Assembly (NCBI RefSeq): GCF_003996855.1
Contig: NZ_NRQY01000001.1
Location: 660,897 to 724,896 of the forward strand
Length of the DNA: 64,000 nt
Source of the DNA: Morganella morganii
GTDB lineage: Bacteria > Pseudomonadota > Gammaproteobacteria > Enterobacterales > Enterobacteriaceae
Reading direction: 5' to 3'
Shown here: positions 39,525-52,300 of the stretch, piece by piece
Layout: each line of letters starts with the position of its first letter
Position numbering within the stretch: the stretch's first letter is position 1
Made by a program: the position numbers and the translations under genes
Notes under the pieces: model-generated
Databases searched by the model: none
What the model was told of the DNA's origin: nothing
Seen by the model: the letters and a program-made list of their open reading frames with translations, nothing else

Positions 39525-41236
39525 TGCGCTGCCTGGGTGGTCAACACAATACCGGCGTCGGCCGGTGCTCATCACCCTACTACGGGAAATTTTCGCCGCA
39601 GACGGGGGAAACTGTCTGCACCGATTTCCTTCATTGTTTCCGCTGCCCCAATCAGGTGGTGATGGAAACCGATTTATATCGCCTCTTCAGCTTCTATTGG
39701 CTGCTGATTAAGCTGCGTGGTCAGCTGACTCACCGTCGTTGGCATCAGACTTATGGCTGGGTGATCCGTGAGATAGATCAGGTGATTGCCCCACATTTCC
39801 CTGCGAAGCGTGTACAGCAGGCACTGGATCTCATTGAAAACCGAGCAGAGCATTTACTGGATATTCGCGATCGCATCCTGCGTTACCGGCGTGATATCGG
39901 CGTGTCACTGCGTATTACGCACAGGGTCAAATATCCGCAGGGGTTTTCCAGCATCTACCGTGATGAGGACATCTATCTGAGCGTGCGGGTTTCCCACCTT
40001 GCCTCGCAGCATATCAACGCCCTGTGTGCCGATCAGGGCCTTGTATCCTATGCAGGATTCAAGAAGCATATCATCCATCTTAGAACGGCCTGTTATCTGA
40101 TTTGCGCCGTCTTTTCCGGCATGCGGGATGCCGAACTGGCGTCCCTGGAAGTCGGGTGTTTTTCCCGGCGGGAAGGGAATGAGGGCGAGATGTTTTGTTG
40201 GCTGAAAGGACTCACCTATAAACTGGAAGCCGACCCCATGCCCGCCGAATGGATGGTCCCTGATATCGTCGGAAACGCCGTCAGGGTCGCCACCCGCCTG
40301 GGGGAACCCCAGCGGGCCCGCTGTCAGGCGCGACGAATCAAACTGGAGACCCTGCTGTCGGAAGGGGCGATGCCGGACGCTGCTCGCAACGCATTGCTGC
40401 TCGAACTGGACGAAACCCGTAAACACCAATACGCGTTGATGGTGACCGAAAAAGAGCAAGGGCGTATTCTGGCCCTCAGCGGCTGTGTGGCGATCAGTTG
40501 CCTGCGCGACTTTGCGTCCCTGGCGGGGGTCATCGTTGAGCCGCCCGATGCCGACGGCATCAGCGATCACTCAGCCGTGTCCGTGGGGCAGCCCTGGCCG
40601 CTGGCCCCACACCAGTTTCGTCGAACCTTCGCGGTGTATGTGGCTCGCCACCTGATGGGCGATTTACGCTACCTGAGCGAGCACTTCAAGCACTGGTCGA
40701 TGGATATGACCCTGTATTACGCTAAACAAGAGGGGCTCGACCACACCCTATTCTCGGATGTGCTCACCGAGCGCGATACACTGCAAGCTCTCATGATAGA
40801 GACGTGGCTTGCCACGGATATCCCTCTTGCAGGGAAAAGTGGGAAGCGTCTTCTCGCACAACGCCTGCGGGGGGAGCTCAAGACGGTGAAGGATCTACGC
40901 GATTTCTGTCGCCAACTCGGTGACGACGTGTTTATTCGTGGCACGGGGCATTCCTGGTGCATGGCCAGTGGTAATGAGTGTAATGGCCTCGGCCTGTATG
41001 ATGCGTTGCATTGCCTGTCCTGCGAGAACGGCGTGATTGACAGTACTCAGCGCCCCATCTGGCGGGAGATACGCCAGCAGCAAATTGACGTTTTGCACTG
41101 CCCTGACCTGGGCCTCCCTTCCCAGGCGCGTTGCCTCGATCATCTGCGCGAGGCCGAGCGTATTTTACGCGAATTAGGGGATAACGTAGAGCCTTATGAC
41201 ATTTCTGACGCACCGTTTTCTGGAAAAACATTGTGA
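39404..41236 (+). CDS. Tyrosine recombinase 2 of the island (TnpB-like), possibly composite
   Basis: 610 residues from ATG 39404; the frame is open from 39308. The catalytic residues are complete: Arg in FSGMRDAELASL, HxxR in HQFRRTFAVY, HW in EHFKHWSMDMT and Tyr in LYYAK. The first 160 or so residues (MVRRHRFVGKCLEAELCG to RAEHLLDIRDRILRYR) look like the end of recombinase 1, so either the two genes were fused by deletion or this portion is normal for the second enzyme. The C-terminal third has a Cys/His-rich segment (GHSWCMASGNECN, ALHCLSCENG). Its stop overlaps the next gene (GTGA). Confidence 0.7.
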   Translation: MVRRHRFVGKCLEAELCGKADDPATVSQLAQEMQISAEEVMRCLGGQHNTGVGRCSSPYYGKFSPQTGETVCTDFLHCFRCPNQVVMETDLYRLFSFYWLLIKLRGQLTHRRWHQTYGWVIREIDQVIAPHFPAKRVQQALDLIENRAEHLLDIRDRILRYRRDIGVSLRITHRVKYPQGFSSIYRDEDIYLSVRVSHLASQHINALCADQGLVSYAGFKKHIIHLRTACYLICAVFSGMRDAELASLEVGCFSRREGNEGEMFCWLKGLTYKLEADPMPAEWMVPDIVGNAVRVATRLGEPQRARCQARRIKLETLLSEGAMPDAARNALLLELDETRKHQYALMVTEKEQGRILALSGCVAISCLRDFASLAGVIVEPPDADGISDHSAVSVGQPWPLAPHQFRRTFAVYVARHLMGDLRYLSEHFKHWSMDMTLYYAKQEGLDHTLFSDVLTERDTLQALMIETWLATDIPLAGKSGKRLLAQRLRGELKTVKDLRDFCRQLGDDVFIRGTGHSWCMASGNECNGLGLYDALHCLSCENGVIDSTQRPIWREIRQQQIDVLHCPDLGLPSQARCLDHLREAERILRELGDNVEPYDISDAPFSGKTL

Positions 41237-41649
41237 AAACAAAACGCACCGATACGCGAGCCTCTCTGGAACTTGCCCTGAAACGGCTCCAGGCGGATGT
41301 TCCCCTCACCGTGCCGAAAGGTGGAAAAATAAGCATCGCAGCGGTGGCCCGAGAGGCCGGGGTCAGCCATGCCACGATACATAACCGCTATCCGGATATT
41401 GCTGAGCATATCCGGGGAATTGTGAAACAGACGACCAGCGCCTCGCCGGCATTGCAAAAAAACCAACATGACGTTGCTTTTTACCCACCCCTGTGGATAA
41501 TACACCTTTATTTACATTTGATTACAATAACCATGCTAGGGATCGCACATGCAGGGAAAACAAAAGCCGCGTTTATCAGTACGGCCGTTATGGCTGGGGC
41601 TCCTGGGGTGTATCACGGTACCGACCGTTCTGGCGACGCCGGCAGATGA
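41233..41649 (+). CDS. Small HTH protein of the recombinase trio, TnpC-like, 3' end replaced
   Basis: GTG start overlapping the recombinase 2 stop. The first 75 residues read as a DUF6262/TnpC-type or TetR-like helix-turn-helix protein: KISIAAVAREAGVSHATIHNRYPDIAEHIRGIV. After about residue 80 the sequence turns hydrophobic and unrelated (PPLWIIHLYLHLITITML) and enters the cdiB gene. The usual coiled-coil end is absent. The join near 41450 marks where the recombinase module meets the secretion genes. Confidence 0.5.
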   Translation: MKTKRTDTRASLELALKRLQADVPLTVPKGGKISIAAVAREAGVSHATIHNRYPDIAEHIRGIVKQTTSASPALQKNQHDVAFYPPLWIIHLYLHLITITMLGIAHAGKTKAAFISTAVMAGAPGVYHGTDRSGDAGR

Positions 41650-43288
41650 TGCCCGCCTGCAGCAGGAGGCGGCACGTCAGTTTCAGCAGCAGGAACAGCA
41701 GCAAAAATCCCGCGACGATGCCCTGACCCCGAAAGCGCCCGATATCCGCCTTTCTGAAGACACCTTTTCGCCTTCTCATCTGGTTTTTCCCGAAGAAAAA
41801 CCCTGTTTTGCAATTAACCACGTCACCCTGACCGGGCAGGAAGCCCTGCCGCGCTGGGTGCCACTCACCCGTCTGGCAAACCAAGCGGTGGGGCACTGTG
41901 TGGGGGTAAAAGGCATCAACCTGTTGATGAGTACGTTGCAGAACCGGCTGATCAACCACGGCTGGGTGACCTCCCAGGTGCTGGCTCCACAACAGGACCT
42001 GAGCCGTGGAGAGCTGCAACTGCGCATTGTGCCGGGTAGCGTGCGGGATGTGCGGCTGACACCGTCATCGTCATCCCGGGTCAGTTTGTATTCCGCCATG
42101 CCGGCCCATCGTGGCAACCTGCTGGACGTGCGGGACATTGAGCAGGGATTGGAAAATTTGCAACGGCTGCCGACGGTGACCGCCCGGATGGCCCTGCATC
42201 CGGGAGAAGCCCCCGGGGAAAGTGATATTGTGATAGAACGCAGCCAATCGCGATTTTGGCGTGTAGGCGCATGGGTCGATGATACGGGCACGCAGAGTAC
42301 CGGCCGCTATCAGGGCGGTGTGATGCTGGCGCTGGATAATCCGACGTCGCTTTCCGACCTGTTTTACGTCACCGCCAGCCGAGATCTGGGGTTTGCCGGT
42401 AAGAAAAGCACTAAAAACCTGTCCGGCCACTATTCGGTCCCCTTTGGCTACTGGCTGCTGGGCATCACCGCCAGTGATTATGACTATCATCAGACCATCG
42501 CAGGGCGCAATGCCGACATTCTGTATGCGGGTAAAAGCCGAACGCTTGATGTCCAGCTAAGCCGCGTGCTGCACCGTAACGCCACCTCAAAAACTACCGC
42601 CACCTATGACGTACTGGCCCGTGAAACCCGCAATTTTATCAGCAACGTTGAAATCGGTGACCAGAAGCGGCGTACCAGCGCCTGGCGGCTGGGATTAACC
42701 CACCGTCATTATCTGGGACCAGCGACGCTGGATGCGGGGGTAAGCTATCAGCGCGGTACGCGCTGGTTTGGTGCCCTGCCGGCACCGGAAGAACACTGGG
42801 ACGACTATGGCGGTGTGACCGCATTGTCCAAAATCCTCAGCTGGAATGCCTCCCTCACCGCGCCCTTTGCGTTCGGCGGACAGGATTTCAGCTGGAATAC
42901 CACCTGGCGGCGACAGATGAGCAATACACCGCTCACGCCGCAGGATGAGTTTTCTATCGGTAACCGCTGGACGGTGCGCGGGTTCGATGGCGAACGGACG
43001 CTCAGCGCCACCAATGGCTGGACGGTACAGAATACGCTGGCCTGGAGCACGCCCGTGCCCGCGCAGGAGCTGTATCTGGGGGCGGACTACGGGGAAGTGA
43101 GCGGCAACAGCACAACATTGAGCAACCTGACGGGCCGCCATCTGGCGGGGTCGGTGCTGGGATTGCGCGGTGCCATCACCCCCGCCAGCGTCAGTTATGA
43201 CCTGTTTGCCGGACTCCCCCTGTCTAAACCGGCCGGGTTCAAAACCGACCCGGTGACGTTTGGCTTCAGCCTGAACTGGAACTATTAA
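41549..43288 (+). CDS. Two-partner secretion outer-membrane transporter (CdiB/ShlB/FhaC-type)
   Basis: 579 residues. An N-terminal signal reaches about residue 30 (cleavage after VLA). The POTRA region includes CFAINHVTLTG, INLLMSTLQNRLINHGWVTSQV and QLRIVPG. The barrel includes the secretion motif VRGFDG and ends in the aromatic residue Y, typical for outer-membrane insertion. It exports the giant partner next door. Both genes lie 66 bases apart in the same direction. A start at 41549 overlaps the preceding HTH gene. All hallmarks are present. Confidence 0.93.
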   Translation: MQGKQKPRLSVRPLWLGLLGCITVPTVLATPADDARLQQEAARQFQQQEQQQKSRDDALTPKAPDIRLSEDTFSPSHLVFPEEKPCFAINHVTLTGQEALPRWVPLTRLANQAVGHCVGVKGINLLMSTLQNRLINHGWVTSQVLAPQQDLSRGELQLRIVPGSVRDVRLTPSSSSRVSLYSAMPAHRGNLLDVRDIEQGLENLQRLPTVTARMALHPGEAPGESDIVIERSQSRFWRVGAWVDDTGTQSTGRYQGGVMLALDNPTSLSDLFYVTASRDLGFAGKKSTKNLSGHYSVPFGYWLLGITASDYDYHQTIAGRNADILYAGKSRTLDVQLSRVLHRNATSKTTATYDVLARETRNFISNVEIGDQKRRTSAWRLGLTHRHYLGPATLDAGVSYQRGTRWFGALPAPEEHWDDYGGVTALSKILSWNASLTAPFAFGGQDFSWNTTWRRQMSNTPLTPQDEFSIGNRWTVRGFDGERTLSATNGWTVQNTLAWSTPVPAQELYLGADYGEVSGNSTTLSNLTGRHLAGSVLGLRGAITPASVSYDLFAGLPLSKPAGFKTDPVTFGFSLNWNY

Positions 43289-43354
43289 CCCTTTAGAACG
43301 AGCGTCGGCCCGCTTTGGTCTGGCGCGTAATACACTGCCGGGAACTGCCTGACC

Positions 43355-46300
43355 ATGAACAAACACCTCTATCGCATTATTTTTAACTCCGCCCGCGGCA
43401 TGCTGATGGTGGTGGCCGAGATCACCCGCAGTGGTTGGCTCCGTACGGCGCGTCGACGTTCACCGACGGGCGGTGCGGAGGTTCAGGTACGACTGTCCCC
43501 GTTATCGCTGGCGCTGTGGCTGGCCGCAGGGCTCGTCAGCCTGCCGGCGCAGGCCGACATTGTGGCGGATGTCCATGCCCCCGGCAATCAGCAACCCACC
43601 GTGCTGTCCACGGCCAACGGGCTGCCACAGGTCAATATCCAGACCCCTAACGAACAAGGGGTTTCACGCAACCAATATACCCAGTTCGACGTGGACACCC
43701 GCGGTGCCATACTGAACAACAGTCATAAAAATACCGCCACCCAGCAAGCGGGGATGGTCACGGGTAACCCTTGGCTGGCCAAACAGGAAGCCAAAATCAT
43801 CCTTAATGAGGTCAACAGCCGTAACCCCAGCCAGCTGAACGGGTTTATCGAAGTGGCCGGCCGGCGGGCCGAGGTGGTCATTGCCAACCCGTCCGGTATT
43901 ACCTGCGCAGGCTGCGGCTTTATCAACGCGTCCCGCAGCACCCTGGCGGCCGGTCAGGTGCTGATGGAGAACGGTCAGTTGAAGGGGTTTGATGTGGGCG
44001 GCGGGCGCATCAATATCGAGGGTAAGGGGCTGAATGCCGGTGATGCTGATTATACGGCGCTGATTGCCCGCGCGGTGGTGGTTAACGGCAAAGTCCATGC
44101 ACGCGAACTCACCGTGACCACCGGCCAGAACGTGACGGATGCCCAGGGTCATGTGACCAGCATAAAACCCGCTGCTGACGAAGGTAAACCGGCGTTTGCC
44201 CTCGATGTGGCGGCGCTGGGCGGGATGTACGCCAATAAAATCACCCTGGTGGGCACCGAAAAGGGACTGGGGGTGCGTAACGCCGGCGAACTGGGGGCCG
44301 GTGCGGGTGAGCTTACGCTCAGCGTGGACGGAAGGCTGGACAACAGCGGTCAACTGCAAAGTCAGGGTAACCTCCAGATTGCCAGTCAGGGCGATATGGA
44401 TAACCTGGGCAATCTGGTCGCGGGGAAAGAGGTCAGCCTGTCTGCCACCGGGACGTTACGTAATGAGGGACTTATCCGTGCGGGCGGCAATGCCACCCTG
44501 ACCGCTGGCCGCATTGAGAGCACCTCCGGCAGTCATCTTGCCGCCGGAGTGGACGCACAGGGCGGGATAACCCAGCCGGGCAACCTGGTTCTGGCCAGTT
44601 CGGGAGAGTTAAAAGCCCGGGGTCAGAATCTGGCACAGAACACGCTGGAGGCCCGCGGCAGCCGTATCGATATGGGTGGCAGTCAGACCACCGCCCAAAT
44701 GATGACGTTGACGGCCACCGAGGGAGAGGTTCGTACGGCGGGGGCGACTATCAGGGCGGAGAGTGCCCGCATTCAGGCTGCCACCGGATTCAATAACGAC
44801 GACGGCCGGTTGTCTGCAGGCACCCTGTCGCTGCAGGCGCAAAGTATCGACAATAACCGCGGTCTGCTGCGTCAGGAAAACGCACAAAACCTGACCCTCG
44901 ACAGCGGGGCAATACGCAACAACCAGGGCACGCTGACCAACGGGGGCAATACCGTTATCCGGGCCGCCCGGATGGAAAACCGCGGCGGCCTGTTAGCCGG
45001 CAACGGCCCGGATCTCAGTGTCACCACCGCGATACTTGATAATCAGCAGGGTACCGTACAGCTGACCGGAGACGGTACGCTGTCATTGCACACCGACCGC
45101 TTGATGGGTCATCAGGGCACCCTGCTGTCGGCGGGAAAACTGAATCTCACCGGCCATGACCTTGACCTGTCCGACGGAGAAACCCGGGCGCAGGCGTTGG
45201 CTGTCACCGCTGATACACTAAATAACCAGAACGGCCTGCTGTCGCAACGCGGTGACGGCGACATGACGCTGACGCTGCGGGATAGCCTGAACAACCATGG
45301 CGGACGGGCAGAAAGCGGCGGCAATCTGACGCTCAGCGCAAGGGGTCTGGATAATACCGAAGGTACCCTCCTGGCCGCAAACAGGGGCAATCTGAACCTG
45401 AACACGACGGGCGCTATCACTAACACTCAGGGCAATCTGCTGGCCGGCGGTGCCGTGCACCTGACGGCCCGTCAGTTGGACAGCCAGGGTGGGTTGATTT
45501 CTGCCACCGGCGGAGATGCCGTGCTTTCCCTCAACCAGAGCCTGAATAACACCCGCGGGCGTATCGAGGCCAGAGACGAGGTGGACACCCGTAGCCAGTC
45601 GCTCAATAATACTGCAGGCACAGTGCTGGGACAGCGGGTGTCCGTCGATACCCGGCAAGGTTCGCTGACCAATACCGACGGTCGCATCGTGGCTGAGGGG
45701 CCTCTGCAGATGGCCAGCGGAGTGCTCGACAACACGGGTGGCCGCCTGCAGTCCGGGGGTGACCTGCATCTGAATACCCACGGGCAAATGCTGACCAATA
45801 CCCGTACCACCTCGGCGGGGATACTTAGCGGGGGCACGCTGTCGCTGACCACCGGCGATATCGACAATACCCAGGGGGTGATGGCCGCAGCTGGTGAGGC
45901 CAGCGTTAACAGCCAGCAGTTCACTAATACGGCGGGGAAACTGCTCGCCGACCAGGCGCTGACCCTGGTCACTCAGGCCGTCAACAATGCGGGCGGTCTG
46001 GTGCAGTCAGGTGCCCGCCTGTTTCTGGATACGCAGGGTGAACAACTGACCAACACCGACAGCGGTGAAACCGGGGGATTGGTTGCTCGGGGCGACCTGC
46101 AAATCAACTCCGGACAACTCGATGGCCGCCAGGGCGTGATACTCGGGCAAAACGTGCGACTCGATACCCATCAGCAGACGTTCAGTCACCAGGGTGGGCA
46201 GTTGATGGCTCGCGAGGAGTTGCGGCTTGATACCGGCCGGCTGGATAACAGCGCAGGGCTCATCCAGTCAGGGGGTGACGGACAACTTGATACGTATGGG

Positions 46301-49300
46301 CAGACGTTGACCAACCGGGAAAACAGCAAAACCGGCGGCATACTGACCGGTGGTGCGCTGACGCTCAGGACGGGCGATGTTGACAACCAACGGGGTACGC
46401 TCATCGGCCACGGCGATACCACCGTGACGGCCGGAACACTTGATAACCGCGCAGGCACCCTGGCCAGCGACGCAGCGCAACTCAGTCTTACTGTGGGCGA
46501 AACCCACAACCAGGGCGGTCTGCTGCAGGCGGCGATCGCCCTGACGCTGGATACGCAAGGACAGTCATTGTTTAATACCGACAGCGGGAACGCTGGCGGC
46601 ATTCGCAGTCAGGGAACACTGACTCTGACGAGCGGCACGCTCGACAACCAACGGGGCGTGGTGGTGTCATCGGACGTGGCCCGGCTTACCACCACTGATC
46701 TGAATAATCAGCAGGGCCAGTTGACCGGTCATGGCGGGCTGAACCTCGCCACCCACACCCTGACCAATACCGCAGGCCGCCTGCAGTCTGACGCCGACCT
46801 AACGATTAATACTCAGGGATACGCGCTGGACAACGCTGACAGCGGTGATCGGGGTGGCGTGGTGGCGTTAAAAGACCTCCATCTCAGCAGTGGCCACCTG
46901 AATAATCAGTCGGGATTTATCGCCGCCGGTGCTCAGGCTGACCTCGCTACCACCACGTTGAACAACAGCCATGGGCAGGTGGCCGGCAACGGGGGGTTAT
47001 CGATACACAGTCAAGCGCTTGACAACGCGGACGGTAAACTGCAGTCAGCGACGAACGTGCTTATCGATACGGCGGGACACACCCTCGACAATCAGCGCGG
47101 CCACATTGCGGGTGATGGGCAAACACGCATCAACAGTGGCGCACTGGATAATCAGTACGGGCATCTTCAGGGCGGAACTGACCTGGCGGTCAATACCCAC
47201 CAGAATGCCCTGAACAATCAGCACGGCACCTTGCTCTCTGCCGGCTCCCTGACGCTGAACGCCGACCAACTCAACAATCAGTCCGGTGAACTCACCAGCC
47301 AGGGCGACGGACAGCTTACGCTCGGTCAGCAGTTGGATAACACTCAAGGGCGGGTGCGCGCCGGACATTCTCTGACTATCACTGCGGCTCAGGTGATTAA
47401 CCGTGACACCAACACGCCGGGTAAAGGGATTGAGGCTGATTCGCTCGCGTTGTCAGCACAACAGCTTGACAACTCCCGCGGTGCGCTTCGGGTGACGACT
47501 CAACTGACCGCCACCGTGCGTCAGGCGCTGGTGAATGTGGCCGGACTGGTCTCGTCAGGTGGAGTGCTGACGGTGCGTGATGACGCGCAGGGGCAGCAGC
47601 TTTCGATAAATAACCGGGAAGGTACGCTGATTGCCGGGCGTGAGGGCCAGATAACCGCCGCAACCCTGAGCGGCGACGGTCAGGTGCTGTCTCAGGGCAA
47701 TTTGGGGCTTCATCTGACGCGTGATTTTCATAACACCCGGACCCTGGGCGCCAATGGCAACCTGACGCTTGAGACGTCGGCGGCTATTGTGAACAACGGG
47801 CGCATCACTGCCGGCGATACACTCACCGTCACGGGGCAGCAGGTCACCAACACCGTGCAGGCTGAAATCAGCGCGCAGGAGACCCATGTTAATGCGCAGG
47901 ACACGCTGACCAATACCGGTCTGATCGACGGCGGTCTTACCCACCTGACCGCCGGCACGCTCACCAACATCGGCACGGGACGCATTTACGGAGACCATGT
48001 AGCTCTCCAGGCCGGCACACTCAATAACCTCAGCAGCGATGACAAGGCGGCGGTTATCGCCGCCCGTGAACGTCTGGATATTGGTGCCGGCACGGTCAAC
48101 AACCGCGATCATGCGCTGATCACCAGCCTGGGTGACCTGTACATCGGCGGGCACCTGGATGGACAGTATCAGGCCACGGGTCAGGGCACCCAGCTGAATA
48201 ATCACGGCGCTACGATTGAAGCGGGCCGTGACGGCAGTATCAGCATGCGGGAGGTGAATAACACCAACCGCCACCTGGTGACCGAAGTGGTACAGACAGA
48301 AAAGAGTCAGCACCACGAAGCGGTGCTGAAAGGACAGACCACCCGCTATGACTGGGATAAGGTCGACACCAGCAAAAAGAACAAGTACGGTGTCCACACC
48401 GCCGTGATGCCGGACGGCAGCCGCAATGACGAGTTTTACGAATACCAGTACACCCGTACCGTCATGGAAACCCAAATCAGGGACAGCGACCCGGGCAAAA
48501 TTCTCTCCGGCGGCAACCTGACGCTGAACGGTGACCGGGTGGCCAACCACGACAGCCAGATAGTGGCCGGCGGCACCCTGGGCAGCACGGTCGGTGAGGT
48601 GGATAATCAGGCAACAAAAGGCGACAGAGTCACCACGGATGAGGGCTGGCAAACACGCTGGTATGCAAAGAAGAAAAAGAAAAAAATTGGCGGCACCAAA
48701 ACCTCACAGGGCCGGAGCACAAATGATTACCGCCCATCCCCGGTAACCGAGACCATCGACCTGAAGACGCTGACGTGGCAAGGGAATACCGCGCCGGACG
48801 GCAGTGGTTACCAGGCGGACGGGCGTCAGACGGCACGGGTCGATACGGCGGTGGCCAGCGTGGGCAGCATAGACACCGTCAAACCGGGAACACCGATGAC
48901 CCTGACGACATTACCGGGTGGTACCGTCACCCTGACGGGCATGGCAGAGATGAAGGTCCGTCCGCTGGAACTGCCTGCCGGCCAGCAGTTTGCGCTGACG
49001 CTGCCATCCACGCTCGTCGACGGGCAGCCTGTGACGCCGGTCATCCGGGTGGTTGCACCGAACACGCGCCTGCCGGATAACAGCCTGTTCACCCTGCACC
49101 AGAGCATCGACAGTCATTACCTGGTGGAAACCGACCCACGGTTCACCAGCCAGAAAAAATGGCTGGGCAGCGACTATATGCAAACCGCCCTGCTCAGTGA
49201 CCCCAGCCAGGTGCATAAACGCTTGGGCGACGGATACTATGAGCAGGGGCTGATACGTGACCAGGTCACGCAACTGACCGGCAGCCGCTATCTGGCCGGC

Positions 49301-52300
49301 TACGGCAGTGATGAAGAACAGTACAAGGGGTTGATGAACAGCGGTATCGCGTTTGGCAAACAATATGGCCTTGAACTGGGCGTGGCGCTGACGCCGGCAC
49401 AGATGGCGCTGCTGACCACGGATATGGTCTGGCTGGTCAATCAGACGGTTACCTTGCCGGATGGCAGCACGCAGACGGTGCAGGTGCCGCAGGTTTACGC
49501 CAAAGTGAAGGCTGGTGATCTGACCGGCGACGGCGCCCTGCTGGGCGGAAAACGCGTCGTACTGAATACTCGCGGGGATATCACCAACAGCGGGTCGATT
49601 ATCGGGCGCGAGGTCACGCAGCTGACCGCGCAGACCCTGACCAACAGCGGGTATATTCAGGGGAACAAGGTTGACCTGGCCGCCCGACAGGATATCCATA
49701 ACCTCGGTGGCCAGGTGCATGGTGAGTCGTCACTGTCCCTGCTGGCCGGCCGCGACATCGTCAGCCAGTCCACCACCCGCACAGACGGCACCGACCGCTG
49801 GCTGGACAGGCCGGCGGGGATGTATGTGCAGGCCCCGGACGGCACACTGACGCTCAGCGCCCTTAACAACATATCCCTCTCTGCGACAGAACTCAGTAAC
49901 GCCGGTGAAAACGGCACAACCTCTGTTCAGGCCGGTAACGACCTGCGTCTGGAGTCGGTAGCCACCCGGCACAGCGAGCACGGTGACTGGGGCGGTGGCA
50001 ACACCCGTGACTTGACTCAGCAGGCAGACGTCGGTACCCGTATAACTACCCCGGGAGCGATTGCGCTCGGTGCCGGCCGGGATATCCTTGCCCAAGCCGC
50101 TGACGTCACCGCCGGGGGCGCGCTGACGGCGCAGGCGGGACGGGATATCCGGCTCACCACCGGCAACGCCACCACGGACCTAGTGGAGCACAGCAAACAA
50201 AGCAGTAGTGGCCTGCTGTCGAAGAGCAGTCTTGAGACCCACGATGAAGTCCATGACCGTCAGGCTCTGGGCACCACGCTGGGTGGGGACAGCGTAGATA
50301 TCCGGGCGAAGCATGACGTGCGTATAGAAGCCGGTAATGTGGTCGGCACGCAGGATGTCAGAGTCCTTGCGGGAAATAATCTGACGGTGACCACCGCCGA
50401 TGAAACCCACCAGGAAACCCATCTGCGCAAAGAAACGCACACGGGCCTGCTGAGCTCCGGCGGTATGGGCTTTACCGTTGGCGCGAAAAAGGAGTCCTGG
50501 GATGACGCCAGCCAGGCGCGCAGCGGAAAGGCCTCCCTGGTCGGTAGCCTGAAAGGCGACACCGTCCTGCTGGCAGGGCAGCATTACCAGCAAACCGGCA
50601 GTACCATCTCCTCGCCGGCGGGGAACGTGGTCATTCGGGGCAAAAGTGTTGCCGTTGAGGCGGGAAAAAACAGCAACGCATCACAATACGCACACGCCCT
50701 AGAGCAGAAAGGCTTTACCCTGGCGGTCAACGTACCTGTGGTGCAGGCTGTCCAGGGCGCGGCTCAGACCGTGCAGCGCGTGGGGAAAAGCAACGATGAC
50801 CGCGTCAATATGCTGGCCGCTGCGAACGCGGCGTGGGACAGTGCCCGGGCAGCGAACTCGCTAATGAACAGCGCACAGGGACTGATGAATAACGGGGCGC
50901 AGGGCGTCGCCCAGAACGTCAGCGTCTCGCTGACCTATGGCGAGAAAAAGCAAGAAGACACCCGCAACACGAACGGCACGACTGCTCAGGCAAGCAAAAT
51001 CAATGCCGGCAAGCACGCTGTGCTGATAGCGACAGGCGGTGAACAATCGGACATCACCGTTACCGGCTCAGACATCGGCGGCAAACAGGGCACACGGCTG
51101 CAGGCAGACCATGACATCACCCTTCAGGCCGCCGGCCAGGAACAGCATGAGCGGACGGATAACCGCTCCAGCGGCTGGAATGCCGGCATTGCCGCCAGCT
51201 ACGGCCAGAATGGCGCGGCGTTTGGCATTACCGCGGGCGCCAACCTGGGTAAAGGCCATGGCAATGGCGACGACCATACCTGGCGCAACAGTCATATCGG
51301 TGATATGAACGGCCAGACGCAGGTAACCAGCGGGGGAACTGCTACCCTGAAAGGCGCCCAGGTGACCGGTAGTGGCGTCAGTATCAGCGCAGACAATCTG
51401 GCTATTGAAAGCCTGCAGGACACCATGACGTATGCGGGTAAACAACGGGACATGAGCGGACAGGTGACCGTCGGGTACGGGGTCTCTGGCTCCGGCAGCT
51501 TCAGCCTGTCAAACGTGAACGCGGACTACGCCTCGGTACAGGAGCAGTCGGGTATTTTTGCAGGAAAAAACGGTTATCAGATTGATATACGCGACCATAC
51601 CGGCCTCACCGGCGGGCTGATAACGTCAAGCGACAGCGCCGAGATGGCGGGCCTCAACCAATTCAGTACCGGCACCCTCTCATGGACAGATATCCGCAAC
51701 CACGCCGACTACAGCGGAAACAGCGTGGGGATAAGTGGTTCAGCCAGCATGAACGCCGACTTGGGCCTGGGGAAAAACGCCGCGGCGCAAAGCGATAAGG
51801 TCAACCTCGATAAAGACGGACACGCCACGCCGGCAACCGGCATGGCCTCGTTACAAAAAGAGGTGTCAACGGGCATCGGTCACGACAGCGGTAGTGACAA
51901 ATCGACCACCCACAGCGGAATTAATACGGGAAATATCGTTATCACCCGCCCTGACGCGCAGCAGCAGGCAGTAGAAGGCGTGAAAACTGACATCACCACC
52001 GAAACCGCGGCAGAAAACGCCGGCAGGCTGAAAAACAACTTCGACAAAGACCAGGTGTTTAAGGAGCTGAACCTGCAGGTTGCGGTGACCAAAGATTTTA
52101 GCGCCAATGCCAACCGGCAGATAGGTGAATACGTTGATGATAAACAGGCCGCAGCCCGTCAGGCGTTAAAGGAGGCCAGGGATGCCGGAGATGCGGTGAA
52201 GCAGCAACAGGCCCTGGATGACATCTACAAACTGCAGTATCAGCGGCGCTTCTTACAGGTGCTGGTTGGCGTGGTGGCAGGGTCTCCCGACACGGCCATT

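Noticed and set aside
43664..44359. Long antisense ORFs opposite the exoprotein gene and in other GC-rich genes
   Set aside because: They mirror the codon structure of the coding strand and have no family features or ribosome sites.
45755..47100. CRISPR-like regular repeats
   Set aside because: The repeats are coding, about 260 bases apart and divergent; they are filament repeats of the exoprotein.
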